From Batkoa obscura (taxonomy: Eukaryota; Entomophthoromycota; Entomophthoromycetes; Entomophthorales; Batkoaceae), in assembly GCA_030770535.1 (NCBI GenBank), contig JASVEC010000009.1, positions 620,001 through 684,000 of the forward strand: 64,000 bases of DNA, read 5' to 3'. The position numbers and the translations under genes are program-made. Every line of letters begins with the position of its first letter. The first letter of the stretch is position 1. The notes beneath the pieces are model-generated. The model saw only the letters and a program-made list of their open reading frames with translations. It was not told the origin of the DNA and ran no database searches. Below are positions 13,463 to 24,791 of this stretch, piece by piece.

Positions 13463-16315
13463 ATGCCCAAGTTGCAAGGAGGTAGAAAAGATCGAGTTAA
13501 AGCGGATTTAGAAGAGATTGAAAAATTGATTTTGGAAACAAAAGAGATTGTAAATAAATTCATATATTCTCAATTGATCTTATTCTTTATTATAGACTCC
13601 ACCGGAAACTAATAAGTTTACTGAGTTACCCATCTCTAGTAAAACAATTCGAGGTAAGTTTTATTAAATATCAACTGACAATTTTATTACAATATCTAAC
13701 TTGTATTCAAAACTTAGGTTTGAAAGAGAGTAATTTTTTAGAAATGACGGAGATTCAAAAATTAGCATTACCAAAAGCTTTAAGTTGTAAAGATGTATTA
13801 GCAGCAGCTAAAACTGGGAGTGGTAAAACATTAGCTTTTTTAATACCTGTAAGTAAAAAAGAAAAAGAGATTCTCAATTAATTGAAAAAAGTATTAATTA
13901 ATTGAAATTTCTTTTAGGTTATTGAAAATTTATATTTAAATAAATGGGGTTCACAAGATGGTTTAGGTGCTTTGATTATTTCTCCAACTAGAGAATTAGT
14001 AAGTCATTATCCTTTCCTCTCTCTTCTTTTTGACTAGCATTCCAATTCTTTTTAGGCTGTACAAATCTTTGGAGTTTTATGTAAGATTGGTAAACATCAT
14101 AGTTTATCTGCAGGTTTAGTGATTGGTGGTAAACAAGTGAAACATGAAAAAGAAAGAATTAGTAAAATGAATATATTAATTGGTACACCAGGTCGATTAT
14201 TACAGCATATGGATGAAACGAGTGGATTTAATGCAGATAATTTACAGGTTTTAGGTAAGTTTTAGTTGAGAAAAATGAGTTAAAAAAAGTCAATAATAAT
14301 ATTCTTATTTATTATTTTATAATAGTATTAGATGAAGCGGATCGAATTTTAGATATGGGATTTAGTAAAAGTGTTAATTCAATTATAGAATTTTTACCTA
14401 AAGAAAGACAAACAATGTTATTTTCAGCTACACAAACTAAATCGGTTAAAGATTTATCACGATTATCTTTAAATCAACCGGAATATGTAGGTGTTTATGA
14501 AAAAAATAAATTTTCAACGCCTAAAAATTTAGAACAATTTTATATGACAATTGAATTACCAAAGAAATTAGATACATTATATTCCTTTATTAAAACTCAT
14601 TTAAAAAACAAAACTATTGTTTTTATGTCTAGTTGTAAACAGGTAAAATAGTATATAAAAATATATTATAAGATAAAGATATTAATGAAGAATTGTTTTA
14701 TTTAGGTTCGTTACATCTTTGAAACTTTTTGTAAATTACAACCTGGTATACCATTATTACATTTGCATGGTAAACAGAAACAAAGTAAACGTATTGAAGT
14801 ATATGAAAAATACATCAAAATGCCCGAATGTGTATTATTTTGTACCGACATAGCAGCAAGAGGTTTAGATTTTCCTAAAGTAGAATGGGTAATTCAATTA
14901 GATTGTCCAGAAGATGTAGAAACATATATTCATCGAATTGGACGTACAGCAAGGTATGAATCGAGTGGGAGTTCACTTTTATTTTTATTACCAAGTGAAA
15001 TGAAAATGGTAGAAGAAATTGAAAAGAAAGAAATTAAAATTAATAAAATAGCAGCCAAAAAATCACAATTAAAAGAAATTCAACATCAATTACAAGCATT
15101 TTGTTTCAAAGATCCAGAAATTAAATATATCGGACAAAAGGCATTTGTTTCTTATATGAAATCGATTTATTTACAAAAAAATAAACAAATATTTGATGTC
15201 CATGCCCTTCCAGCAGAACAATTTGCTGAATCCCTTGGTCTTCCAGGTACACCTAATATTAAATTTTTTAAAAAGAAAGATAAGAAAGTGAATGAAAGTA
15301 AAATGGAAGAAATAGTAGATGAAAAAGATAATGAAGAAGAAGAAAAGAAAAAATCAATAGATAAACAAACTAAAACCAAAGTTGAAAAATTATTTTTAAA
15401 AAAAAATCGAACTGTTTTAGCGGAACATTATAATAAATTAGTAGATAGAGAAAGTGATAATGAAAGTTTAGATGATGATTTTATGAAGATTAAAAGAAGA
15501 GATCATGCGTTGGATAATAATGATGATGCTACATTTGGGAAAAGTGCTGAAGTAAGTGTTTTTAGAAAAGATTGTGAGATTGATTAAATAATTTATATTT
15601 TATATTTTATTAGGAAGTTGCTGCTATGAATAAAAGACAAATATTAAATGCTAAACAAAAAGCATTAAAAGGTGGTAATAAAAATGAAAAAATGGTATTT
15701 GATGATGAAGGAAATGTAAGTAGCAATTTATTGTAATAATTATGAAAAAAAAGATTAAAATTAATATACTTGATTTTAGGCACATCAGTTATATGAATTA
15801 GAAGATGGGCAAGAATTTTTAGAAAATTCTGATATTAAGAAAATTCAAAAAGAATATATTGAACAACAAAATATGGAATTTAAATTGGCGGATATTCATG
15901 ATAAACAATTAGCTAAAGATAAGAAAAAAGAAAAGAAATTAAAATTAAAAGCCAAGGTAAAATAAAATTTAATGTTTTTAATTAAAATAATAATATTAAT
16001 TAATTAACTAATTAATTGTTTTTATTTATTTAGTCTAAAGAAGATTATGAAGATACTGAAATGCAAGTTACTTTAGGTAGTGATGATGATGTTAGTGATA
16101 ACGAAAATAATAATGATGACAGTGATAATGAAAGTAATAACAGTGATAACGAAAACGATGATGATGAAATATTAGTGGATTATTCAAAGAATAAAAGATT
16201 GTCAAAAGAAAAAGAAGATAACAAAAAGAATAAGAAAACAAAAGTTATTGAATTGGATCAACCAATTACTATTGAAGATCAAGAAGCTTTGGCATTAAAA
16301 TTATTAAATCTTTAA
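13463..16315 (+). CDS. DBP4: DEAD-box ATP-dependent RNA helicase Dbp4/Hca4 (DDX10)
   Basis: Ten exons: 13463..13549, 13596..13653, 13718..13848, 13918..13998, 14056..14254, 14326..14642, 14706..15551, 15614..15715, 15780..15956 and 16034..16315, giving 759 residues against 770 in yeast Hca4. Visible motifs: Q motif region (TEIQ, about 59-62), Walker [10 protein letters not shown] (about 78-86), SPTREL (114-119), DEAD (188-191), SAT in [16 protein letters not shown] and HRIGRTAR. The family-specific tail [19 protein letters not shown] follows, then an acidic C terminus. Dbp4 acts in the nucleolus in early small-subunit rRNA processing and releases U3/U14 snoRNA. Introns are 46-71 nt. The first intron leaves the frame open if unspliced, so its use is judged from the better family match. 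Confidence 0.94.
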
Positions 16316-17263
16316 GAAGGAGAAAATGGGAGTTTCAAGTATAGAATAGATTATATATTTAATTTAATTTAATTACATTTTTTATTTTTTATTTTATTTT
16401 ATTTTATTTTATTTTATTTTATAAGTATTTATTTGAATTTATTATTGTTTGATATTTGATACATGCAATGGATTATAGAATCTATTTTTTAGATTTTTTT
16501 TGTTAAAGTTTCAAATGTTGTTTTTTAAAATTGATGTTTTAGTTGAAATTTAAAATTAAAATTCCAACATGAATTTTGTTTTATTACTGTTTAATATTGT
16601 TACACATTCTAAAATAGGAGTTAAGATTGAAATTTAACTTTTTAAAATATAAGTTTAAATTATATAACTTTAAAAGGATTATTCCTTCTAAACTTTATAA
16701 TATCAAACAATATGTAACTTGAATATTTTTTAATAAAGTTAAGATATCCTATTAAAATTCAATAGAATAATAATAACAATTGAATTTTAATAACAAATAA
16801 TTATAGAAAATTAATAAATAACTACTATTAAAAAATAATAATTTATTTTTTATAATAATAGTAAAAATCAATATCTTAATTTTATTTTAAAAAAGAAAGA
16901 TTTAATTTTAATTACTTAACATTTTTAAACTTCAAAAATTAAAACTGAATAAAAAAAGGCAAAAATTTAAGCTCCGATTCAAGTAACAAATAATAAATAT
17001 ATATATAATCAATAAGAATAAAATGAAATTATTGCTTATTAACCTTACAATTTCATAAAAATCAAGCAAAACACTTGCTTTCAAACTTTGTTACATCGAT
17101 AAAATAAAAATAAAAATTCAAAAGTAAGATGATAAAATAATAAAATAATAAAATAATAAAATAAAAAGATCACATTGAAAAAGTTAAAGTATATAAACAT
17201 AGAATTTAAACTTATTTTGATTTAAAATTCAAATTAAACGAATATAAATAACATCATTAAACT
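16316..17263. other. intergenic
   Basis: AT-rich spacer with a (TTTTA)n tract at 16381-16422 and an (AAATAATA)n run at 17131-17162 just upstream of the first PRXL2-like gene. No gene or MITE copy recognised. Confidence 0.55.
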
Positions 17264-17920
17264 ATGGCCATTATTAGTAAACTTAAAATGAAAAAAGCCA
17301 AAGGATATGGAAAAAAAGAAACGCCTTCATTTTTAGAAGGTATTATAGTTTTTAATGCCAAAAATGAACCTGTAGCTTTGAACTCGTTATGGAATAACTG
17401 TACTGTTATCTTAAAAGTATTACGTCGTTTAGGTTGTCCCTTATGTCGATATGAAGCTCGTTTACTTTCGGATTTAAAACCCTTATTTGATGATCTCAAA
17501 ATAAAACTGGTAGCTATTACCTTTGACGAAGTTGGTTTACAAGAATTTCTTAATGGCGGTTATTGGGAATGGGGACTTTACGTTGATAAAGAAAAATTGA
17601 CTCATTGTGCCTTAGGATTAACAAAACAATCTCCTAGTAGTGCCATTGCTGATATCTTTAGTATTCAAGGTCGAGCTGCAATTAAAGCTTCAATGAATCG
17701 AAATATTAAAGGGAATTTTAAGGGAGATGGCTTTCAATTAGGTGGTACCTTTGTAATTAAAAAAGATGCTGGTTTAGTATACGAATATCGTCAATCACAT
17801 GCAGCCTTATATCCTTCAATTAAAGAAATTTTTAAGGCCGCAGGTGGAGACCCGGAAGATGTAGAAGAACAAGCACCACCAGAATGTGTACTTTTACAAG
17901 ATTCTAAGGATAAGAAATAG
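17264..17920 (+). CDS. PRXL2/AhpC-TSA-like thioredoxin-fold protein, copy 1
   Basis: Single-exon gene of 218 residues, unusual in this intron-rich window. The N terminus MAIISKLKMKKAK is basic. The thioredoxin-fold core follows with VLRRLGCPLCRYEARLLSDL; the CxxC cysteines are residues 58 and 61. Then come VAITFDEVGLQEFLNGGYW, LYVDKEK and FKGDGFQLGGTFVI, matching the peroxiredoxin-like 2 (FAM213/prostamide F synthase) family of cytosolic redox enzymes. The natural substrate in fungi is unknown. It is followed 1.2 kb downstream by a close paralogue in the same orientation, with the same CxxC positions. Confidence 0.85.
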   Translation: MAIISKLKMKKAKGYGKKETPSFLEGIIVFNAKNEPVALNSLWNNCTVILKVLRRLGCPLCRYEARLLSDLKPLFDDLKIKLVAITFDEVGLQEFLNGGYWEWGLYVDKEKLTHCALGLTKQSPSSAIADIFSIQGRAAIKASMNRNIKGNFKGDGFQLGGTFVIKKDAGLVYEYRQSHAALYPSIKEIFKAAGGDPEDVEEQAPPECVLLQDSKDKK

Positions 17921-19099
17921 AAGACTTTTTTGAGAATAATGACGTTTTTGTATGTAATAAAATTAGACATTTTTTTGTAACAAATATTACATATTTATTT
18001 TTTTGGGAATCTTAATTGTATTAAGAATTTTTTATGATTGATGTCTTGTGATTTTTAAAATTTCGATGAGAATCTTATAGTTGAATTTGAAATTTCGATG
18101 AAGTGTTTTTTAGTTTAAGTTCGATGAGATTATTTTTGATCTTGAAATCTATGAATGATAGATTTTTAAACTCCATATGTTATACTTGATAAGATAATAT
18201 TTCAAAGCTATGAAAATTCAATTTTAATATAAAGCTTTAAGTTGAAACTAGAATATAAACTCAGAAATGAAAATATTAGTCTCTGTTATCTTATCATCCA
18301 TTAAAAATTCTAATGTTTTATATTTGAAAATCACTAAAAACAAATAAAATTTATAAAAATGTAACAATTAGTTCTAAAGAGATAAAAAAATAATAAAACA
18401 GTTCACTTTTTTTATTTAATTTTAATTTTATGTTTATTTTTTAAACAGCCATAAAATTGAATTTGGTTGATTTTAATTTTTGATATGAGTTTATTTGGTA
18501 AATGATTTTCTTATATATGATTTCAATCTCATTTTAGTGAACTAAAAATTTAAAGTTTTTTTTAAACTCCAAGGTTTCTAATGTTTGAAATTCAAGTTTT
18601 ATTGAATTTAAAAAAAATTATTCTCATCTTGTTTTATATTGTGTTATTTATTAAGTTTTTATATTAAGTTTTAACAGTATTATAATATTATTGTGATATT
18701 ATATTTTACTATCTTTTATTTACGATAAATGCTATTAAAAATTAATAATTAATAGTTAAAATTTAATTGTAGAATAATTAATAATAATAATAAAACTTAG
18801 ATTTAGTAATAAAAAATAAGGATTTAACTAAAACTAATTATACAATGAATGATATTTTTAACTTCAATGTTTGAAATAATGTTTAAAACTAATAATATTT
18901 GTCAAAGGCTTAAAATAAAATAATAAAACTATATTTAAAAATATTAAAAATAGTAACAATTAATAATTAGCCTATTAATAAAGCATGAAAATTAAAAATT
19001 AATATTTAACATCTATATAAAAAATAGTATAAATACCGTTAAATTTTTTGATTGATTTTTAATAAAAAATAATAAACAAATAAAATAAAATAAAATAAA
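17921..19099. other. intergenic between the PRXL2 paralogues
   Basis: 1.2 kb of AT-rich DNA ending in a (TAAAA)n run at 19079-19099 that abuts the start codon of copy 2. No coding sequence or element copy seen. Its left part contains repeated AATTTCGATGA strings (18060-18130). Confidence 0.5.
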
Positions 19100-19771
19100 A
19101 TGGCCATTATCAGTAAATTAAAATTAAAAAAAAGCAAGGCTACTGCTAAAGATAAAAAGCCCAAATTTTTAGAGGGTATTACAGTATACGATATGAAAAA
19201 GAACCCCATAACTTTAAATACCTTATGGAATAACTGTACCGTCATCTTAAAAGTACTACGTCGTTTAGGTTGTCCACTATGTCGATATGAATCCCGGTTA
19301 CTTAGTGAATTAAAACCTTTATTTGATGATTTAGGTGTAAAACTAGTCGCTATTACCTTTGACGAAGTAGGCTTAGAAGATTTTTTATCCGGTGGTTTTT
19401 GGCAATGGGGTTTATATTTAGATAAAGAAAGATTAACCCATAGTGCCTTAGGGTTAACAAGAACGTCCGCATTTACTGGTATTTCGGATTTATTTACAGC
19501 TACAGGCAGAGCCGCTATTAAAGCGGCACAAGATAAGAAAATTGCTGGTGATTTTAAGGGTGATGGTTTTCAATTAGGTGGTACTTTTGTTGTAAGGAGT
19601 GAAGCTGGATTAGTTTATGAATATCGTCAAAAAACGGCAGCTTTGTATCCTTCGATTAGGGAAATTTATCAAGCGGCGGGTGGAGACCCAGATGATGTAG
19701 AAGAACAAGCACCTCCGGAATGTATCGCTTATCAAGGTGTTTGTGATCTTAAAACTGGTAAATGTGGATAA
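19100..19771 (+). CDS. PRXL2/AhpC-TSA-like thioredoxin-fold protein, copy 2
   Basis: Single-exon gene of 223 residues, clearly a tandem duplicate of the gene at 17264. It shares MAIISKLK at the start, LRRLGCPLCRYESRLLSELK with CxxC at residues 58/61, DEVGLEDFLSGGFWQWGLYL and GDGFQLGGTFVVR, and AAGGDPDDVEEQAPPEC near the end. It differs by a C-terminal extension carrying additional cysteines (ECIAYQGVCDLKTGKCG) where copy 1 ends in lysines and aspartates. The extra Cys residues may form another redox or metal site; that is inference. The start is fixed by the shared N terminus. Confidence 0.86.
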   Translation: MAIISKLKLKKSKATAKDKKPKFLEGITVYDMKKNPITLNTLWNNCTVILKVLRRLGCPLCRYESRLLSELKPLFDDLGVKLVAITFDEVGLEDFLSGGFWQWGLYLDKERLTHSALGLTRTSAFTGISDLFTATGRAAIKAAQDKKIAGDFKGDGFQLGGTFVVRSEAGLVYEYRQKTAALYPSIREIYQAAGGDPDDVEEQAPPECIAYQGVCDLKTGKCG

Positions 19772-20696
19772 ACCAGTAACAGTTATGTAATATTTAAGGT
19801 TGGTGAATGGTGAAATGGCAAATAGAGTTTCCTTTTTTATGTACTTTTCTTTTTCTTAATAAATTGATAAATATAAATTTAGATTTTCTATTAAATTGAA
19901 GTACGTTTATTGTTTGTTATCTTTAAAATCTTTAATTGTTTAAATCTACCTATTTTTTTCAGAGTTTCTAAATAAAGTTTGTTTGATGGTGAAAAACAGA
20001 GCTAATTTCAAACATCTACTTTTAATTAGCTTATAAGTAGAAAAGCCATTTCATGTAAGGTATGGGTGATATAATTGATTATTAGGATTATCTATAAAGT
20101 TATAAATTATTATTAATTATTGGTTAATTTTAATAATAGTTTGTTTTTATATTAATATTGAATATAAATTGTAGAACAGAGCTAAATTGGCAGTTATTAA
20201 CTTCTATGAAATTAGCAGCAAACTAAGTCTACAAATAAGACTAATTAATAAAAGCATATTTTTTTAACAATAATTTACATGTGTTTTGATTTTTTCAAAT
20301 ACTTTTAAACTTTTGTTATTTACTTAATTTGTTTAGAAAGTAGCGAAAAAAAGACAATTGGTAGAACATTCATATCCAGAATTTATTCCAGTTTTTGGGC
20401 AACTCCAGAGATAAAATTAAGTATTGAATAGCTTGTTTAAGATGAATGACTTCAAAAAGTAGGGAATTTGCCCAACTTATTAATAATGGTTTTAGTTATA
20501 CCAGATATTATTGGTAATTTGGGCAAGCTCTCTTCTTTTAATCTAAGTCAACTACTCAAAACACACCAACTAATTGAAAGCCAAGCTAATTCCCTTATTT
20601 TTTTTGCAAAAGCATAGTTGTAGTGTATTTCAGCCCAAACCTAGACCCAAACCCTAGTTCTCTTTAACATTACTATTACTGGAAAGGCTAACTTTA

Positions 20697-20801
20697 ATGC
20701 CTGAAGGCACGGACGCTGCTATTACGCGCTTATCAGCGTTGGTTCGTAGATATCCTCAATTAAAACTAGCTAATACTTTTCATTGGACCTTTGTGAGATG
20801 A
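20697..20801 (+). CDS. small open reading frame, 34 codons, doubtful
   Basis: ATG at 20697 opens MPEGTDAAITRLSALVRR followed by YPQLKLANTFHWTFVR and a stop. Its base composition is richer in G and C than the surrounding spacer and the peptide looks protein-like. A GTGAGA donor lies at 20793, so it could instead be a first exon ending in TFHWTF, but no following exon was found. No family recognised. Confidence 0.25.
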   Translation: MPEGTDAAITRLSALVRRYPQLKLANTFHWTFVR

Positions 20802-21328
20802 TTAGTTCTAACCTAATCTTATTGTTTTTATATTATAATCAGCAAAACTTCAATTAATCTTTAATAGCTAAAAATCTGATTTGATTGGTTGTTTGAGACA
20901 AAATTTAGCAATAGTTGAATATTTTAAACGTATAATTAGATATTTTATATTGCTAATTTTGAACGAATGAGTATTTTTTAGTTTTTGCTTGGTCAAGTAC
21001 ACAATACAAATGCCTACATAATAGTTTAATCAAATCACTAATCAAGCGAAAATTTCAATAAACCAAATCTATTTCAATGTAACTTTTAGATGGCAAGATT
21101 TAATTTGAAATAAAGTAACTTTTATATTGATTAGTGTTAGAAATTCCGAAAGACTAGGAAAGTTGCCCAAAATATTTATAATTTATTAGCTCAAAAAATC
21201 AAAAATTGGCCCAAAATGTTAATCTATTGTTTACCATTCAATTAATAGCATGCCACTAATTTGTTTTTAAAATACTGAAGCGTTCTTTATCAATTGTCCT
21301 TTTTGCTACTTTTGAAAATTTCAAAATT

Positions 21329-21484
21329 AGTCAACATGCTTCTAAACCAGTGAGAATATTTGATAAAGTGGAGAGCTTGCCCAAAATCACCAACAAATCC
21401 TTAACCGCATGAAAATATGTCAGTAGTTTTGGGCAAATTCTCCGCTTCATCAAATATCTTCACTGGTTTAGAAGCACGTCAATT
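21329..21484. repeat. long imperfect foldback (inverted repeat)
   Basis: Left arm about 21329-21387 contains CTTCTAAACCAGTGAGAATA and GAGAGCTTGCCCAAAAT. The right arm about 21426-21484 is its reverse complement (TTTTGGGCAAATTCTCCGC, then CACTGGTTTAGAAGCACG). Arms of about 58 bp differ at only several positions and enclose a loop of about 38 bp. It could be a foldback transposon relic or a transcribed hairpin. Confidence 0.8.
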
Positions 21485-21838
21485 AATAGCAATAAGTTAA
21501 ATTTAAAATAAAAGGAATTTACAAAGGGTTTTAAAAGACTGTGAATTCTTGATTTTTTTTAAAAACACTCCCACATGTATGTATATATAGAAAAATTTGA
21601 AATAGTTTCAAGTAATTTGTTTACTTTTTGAACCTAAGATTTAAAAATTACTTGGTCAAACTCTTAAAAAGCATGCTCATTTCTAAATCTTCATCAAAAT
21701 GATCAAAACCCTAATGAAAAATAATAATCAAATAAGCCACCTAATCAAAACAATTACTAACCTAATCAAAACAATTACTAAAATCGATCAAAGTGATTTT
21801 TAAATTGACCATTTTTTCCATTTTTATTGAAAAAAACG

Positions 21839-23435
21839 ATGACTAGAAACAATAGTTTTTTAGAAAGAGTAGGCTTTCCAATAAGTTGTAGTGAATTTAT
21901 AGACAATGATCAATTTTTATTAGCTGGTGGTGGGGGCAGCTCAAGATCTGGGGTGAAAAACGAGTTGGTAAATCAATAAATTGAAAGATTTATCAAATAG
22001 ACTAAAATCAATTATTAGAGATTATATCAAATAAAAAACAAAACTTTAGTATTAAAAATGAAAACAGATTTAACTTCAGGAGATGATGCACCTACTAGTT
22101 TATCTTACAATAAAGAAGTAAGTTTCCTCCATTCAAAAATTGAAATGGAATAGATTTAATATACTATTTTTAGTTCAATGTTTTTGCATGTGGTATCAAT
22201 GGCTCTTCAGATAAGATAATAAAAGGAGAAAATGAAAGTTTAAAATTAGGAAAAATGGACAAAGATAAGTAAGTAGTCTGGTTTTATTGTTAAGATTTAG
22301 TTTTTTAAATGTTATAGAATGGACATAACCCAATCAAAGCGTATTATTGAAAATAATAGTTTAAACGATTATCAAGTAATTCTTTTTTACTATATAAAAA
22401 AAGGATATTATTAAACTTTTAAAAAAAAGAGAGTTACTCTATTCAATAAAGAAGGAAACCTTTTATTTATATCTTCAGCTGAAGGACAAGTAAGTAAAAT
22501 TACTTATTCTAAATTCAATAGCTAATCTCTATTTAGGTTAGTTTATTTAGCTACCCAGAATTAACGCCAAAAGTAAATGGAAAACAATGCATCAATGAAG
22601 AAATTAGTGATGGAGATATTGATAGTGAAGACAGATATGTAAATAAATCTAATATTTAATAAAACATAGGACAAAATATTAATTCAACTACTAGTATGCC
22701 ACAGCGTCAGACAAAGTGATTCATTTTTTTAATGTCAAAGATGGAAGTTTAGCACACAACATTGAAGCGCCAAGCAGTTTGAATAAAGTTAGTTGCAAAT
22801 TTAGAAACATTAAATTTGGAAAAAAAGAAACAAAAGATAATTTTTATTTAGCAATAAATTCTAAGGATCGTAAAAGAAGCTATATTTCAAAGTTCGATAT
22901 CAATACCTTTGAAAAAGAAATTATTCGCCCATTAGGTTTTTCTCCTATTTGTTCATTCGCTATCAGGTAGTTTAATGTTGATTTGGTTTTTTGTTTATTT
23001 ATGTTTTTAGCTATGATGGTAAATTTTTGGCAGTGGCTTGTGCAGATCAATCCATTCGTATTTGCGATAGTAATGCTTTAAGGGTAGATTTAGTTTCTTT
23101 TTTATATCTATATATTTATGTACTCGAATAGGTATTGGAAACTTATAAAGAAGCACACACATTTGCTATTACTACACTAAGCTTTAGTAAAGATGGGGAA
23201 TATTTAATTAGTGGCTCAGCAGATGGTACTTGTAGAGTGTTCACATTGCCAGAGAAATTTGAAAATAGTAAGCAACGTTTAAAAGATTATGTAATTTTTT
23301 TTAGTTTTTTTTGTTTTAGATGATAAAAAGTTTATTTTTAATCTTTTCTTTATTATCTTATTATTGCTTGGTGTACTTTTCTTCATCGTTTCTGCATACT
23401 CTCCTACCCCTGAAAATAAATACGATGAACTTTAG
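21839..23435 (+). CDS. SEC12: Sec12-type guanine nucleotide exchange factor for Sar1
   Basis: Ten short exons: 21839..21967, 22019..22117, 22174..22268, 22318..22375, 22430..22489, 22537..22638, 22695..22966, 23011..23083, 23132..23267 and 23320..23435, giving 379 residues with consistent phases. The N-terminal blade carries the glycine-rich loop LAGGGGSSRSGVKN typical of Sec12 proteins, where the K loop needed for Sar1 exchange sits. WD-like repeats follow (YDGKFLAVACADQSIRICD, DGEYLISGSADGTCRVF). A single C-terminal membrane helix (NLFFIILLLLGVLFFIVSAY) with a luminal tail of about 13 residues anchors it. The role is initiating COPII coats at the ER by charging Sar1 with GTP. The acceptor of exon 5 lacks a pyrimidine tract and is the least certain junction. 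Confidence 0.88.
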
Positions 23436-23848
23436 GCTTTTCATTAAAATATAATGTGCTTGTTATGTTTTATTTTTTGTTTATTATTTGTGTTTGACAT
23501 CATTAACTATCAAATAAGGTACAAGTGTTTTAAAGACCTCAATTAGTAGTTAAAATTAAAATTAAATGATTAAACAGATTCGCTCTACATCCTAATTTAA
23601 TTCTTTTATCTTTTTATTAAACCTTTTTCACATAAACCCGTAAGTATTTCAGTATACTTATGAATTACGCTGTGTAAGTAGTTATATTAAAATGTTTATC
23701 ATAGTATCCAAATTTGAAAAATTGCTACAATTGAATGTTCTAAATGTTCACTTTTTCTGCTTGTTTTACAAAAAGAAATTAAAGACAAACATCATTTGTT
23801 AAAAGCTTATTTTACAGATGCATTTAGAGATGCTTTTTAGTTTCATCA

Positions 23849-23953
23849 TATGGGGAAGTATTTTTTTGTTTAAGAGTTTTACTAACAATCTTTCCGCTCA
23901 GATAGCGCTTAAAAAATGGAAGAAGTAATGAAACTAAAAAAAATATCCTCATA
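23849..23953 (-). mobile_element. MITE copy
   Basis: Copy with TATGGGGAAGTATTTTT at one end and AATATCCTCATAT at the other, and the core as TCAGATAGCGCTTAAAAAATGG. It abuts two further copies to its right. Confidence 0.82.
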
Positions 23954-23954
23954 T

Positions 23955-24119
23955 TTTCCATTTTTAAACACTATTTGAGGGGGGAGAGTGCTAATAAATT
24001 TCTTAAACAAAAAAGATGAGGATATTTTTTTTGGTTTCATTATTTTTTCCATTTTTAAGCTCTATTTTACCGGGAAGATTGTTAGTAAAATTCTTAAACA
24101 AAAAAATACTTCCTCATAT
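23955..24119 (+). mobile_element. partial MITE fused to a further full MITE copy
   Basis: A left-truncated copy (TTCCATTTTTAAACACTATT to about 24020) runs straight into a full-length copy (GATGAGGATATTTTTTTTGG to TACTTCCTCATAT). The shared junction suggests nested or tandem insertion, giving three copies within 270 bp. Confidence 0.75.
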
Positions 24120-24310
24120 CTCCATTTAAATTTTAACAATACTGCTTCATATTTTGTTGAGTTTCTATTGAATATTTTTAATGCACTATCTACCCAACTC
24201 GATCTATTAGCACCCTAGAATCCTTATGGATCTAAGTGAAAAAGCTGTATGTAATTTTTTACATAAATTATTTGCTACTATTTTTGTAATTGCTCTTCTT
24301 TTAAAATGAA

Positions 24311-24402
24311 TAGGAATGTCTTTTTTGCTTAAGGAATCCCCTAATATTCTTTCCACTTAATAGCGCTTAAAAAATCGAAAACGCGATGAAACTTAAAAAC
24401 TC
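24311..24402 (-). mobile_element. degenerate MITE copy
   Basis: Recognisable by GGAATGTCTTTTTTGCTTAAG and TTCCACTTAATAGCGCTTAAA, with worn ends. The match is interior only. Confidence 0.5.
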
Positions 24403-24694
24403 GCTTAAATTATTATTCAAATAGAGTTACATTATTCAGCAATTAATCCACACTTTTTAAAATCTAAAATTTACTATATTTATACTATATTCCATATGGT
24501 TGAATTTTAAACACCTTGTATAATGAGTTTATTATGAATTGATAGCAAATATAATATTTTTTCAATTTTTCAATATTTTTTTTATTAACCTGAGATTATT
24601 TTAAATTTAATAATTACTATTAAAATAGCATAGCTGTTTTATATTTTATTTATAAATTGTTATATATAATAAATTAGCTTAGTTTTAGTTTAGA

Positions 24695-24791
24695 TATGGG
24701 GATATTCTTTTATATGATTCTACTAACAAATTGTTTCTTTAATACTGCATAAAAAGTGATTGAAAACGAAAAAAAACATTCACTATATTTA
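24695..24791 (-). mobile_element. degenerate MITE copy
   Basis: Begins ATATGGGGATATTC, keeps TTCTACTAACAAATTG and GAAAACGAAAAAAAACATTC, but the hairpin core and right end are worn. Confidence 0.5.

Larger units (their letters stand above)
19772..21838. other. 2-kb gene-poor interval with foldback sequences and TTGCCCAA motifs
   Basis: No supported gene. The interval holds several copies of TTGCCCAA/TTGGGCAA (near 20392, 20471, 20518, 21154, 21378, 21430), the 58-bp-arm foldback listed separately, and one short GC-richer open frame of 34 codons at 20697-20801 listed separately. Confidence 0.5.

Noticed and set aside
17257-17499. 80-codon minus-strand frame opposite PRXL2 copy 1
   Set aside because: Antisense shadow; copy 2 has a comparable antisense frame only because the sense strand is conserved.
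20635-20665. Telomere-like AACCTAGACCCAAACCCTAG string
   Set aside because: Only one AACCCTA-type unit is complete and there is no tandem array, so it is not an interstitial telomere repeat.
20697-20760. Possible tRNA or other RNA gene (GC-richer stretch with GGTTCGTAG resembling a B box)
   Set aside because: No A box at the right distance and no acceptor stem can be formed; kept only as a doubtful small frame.
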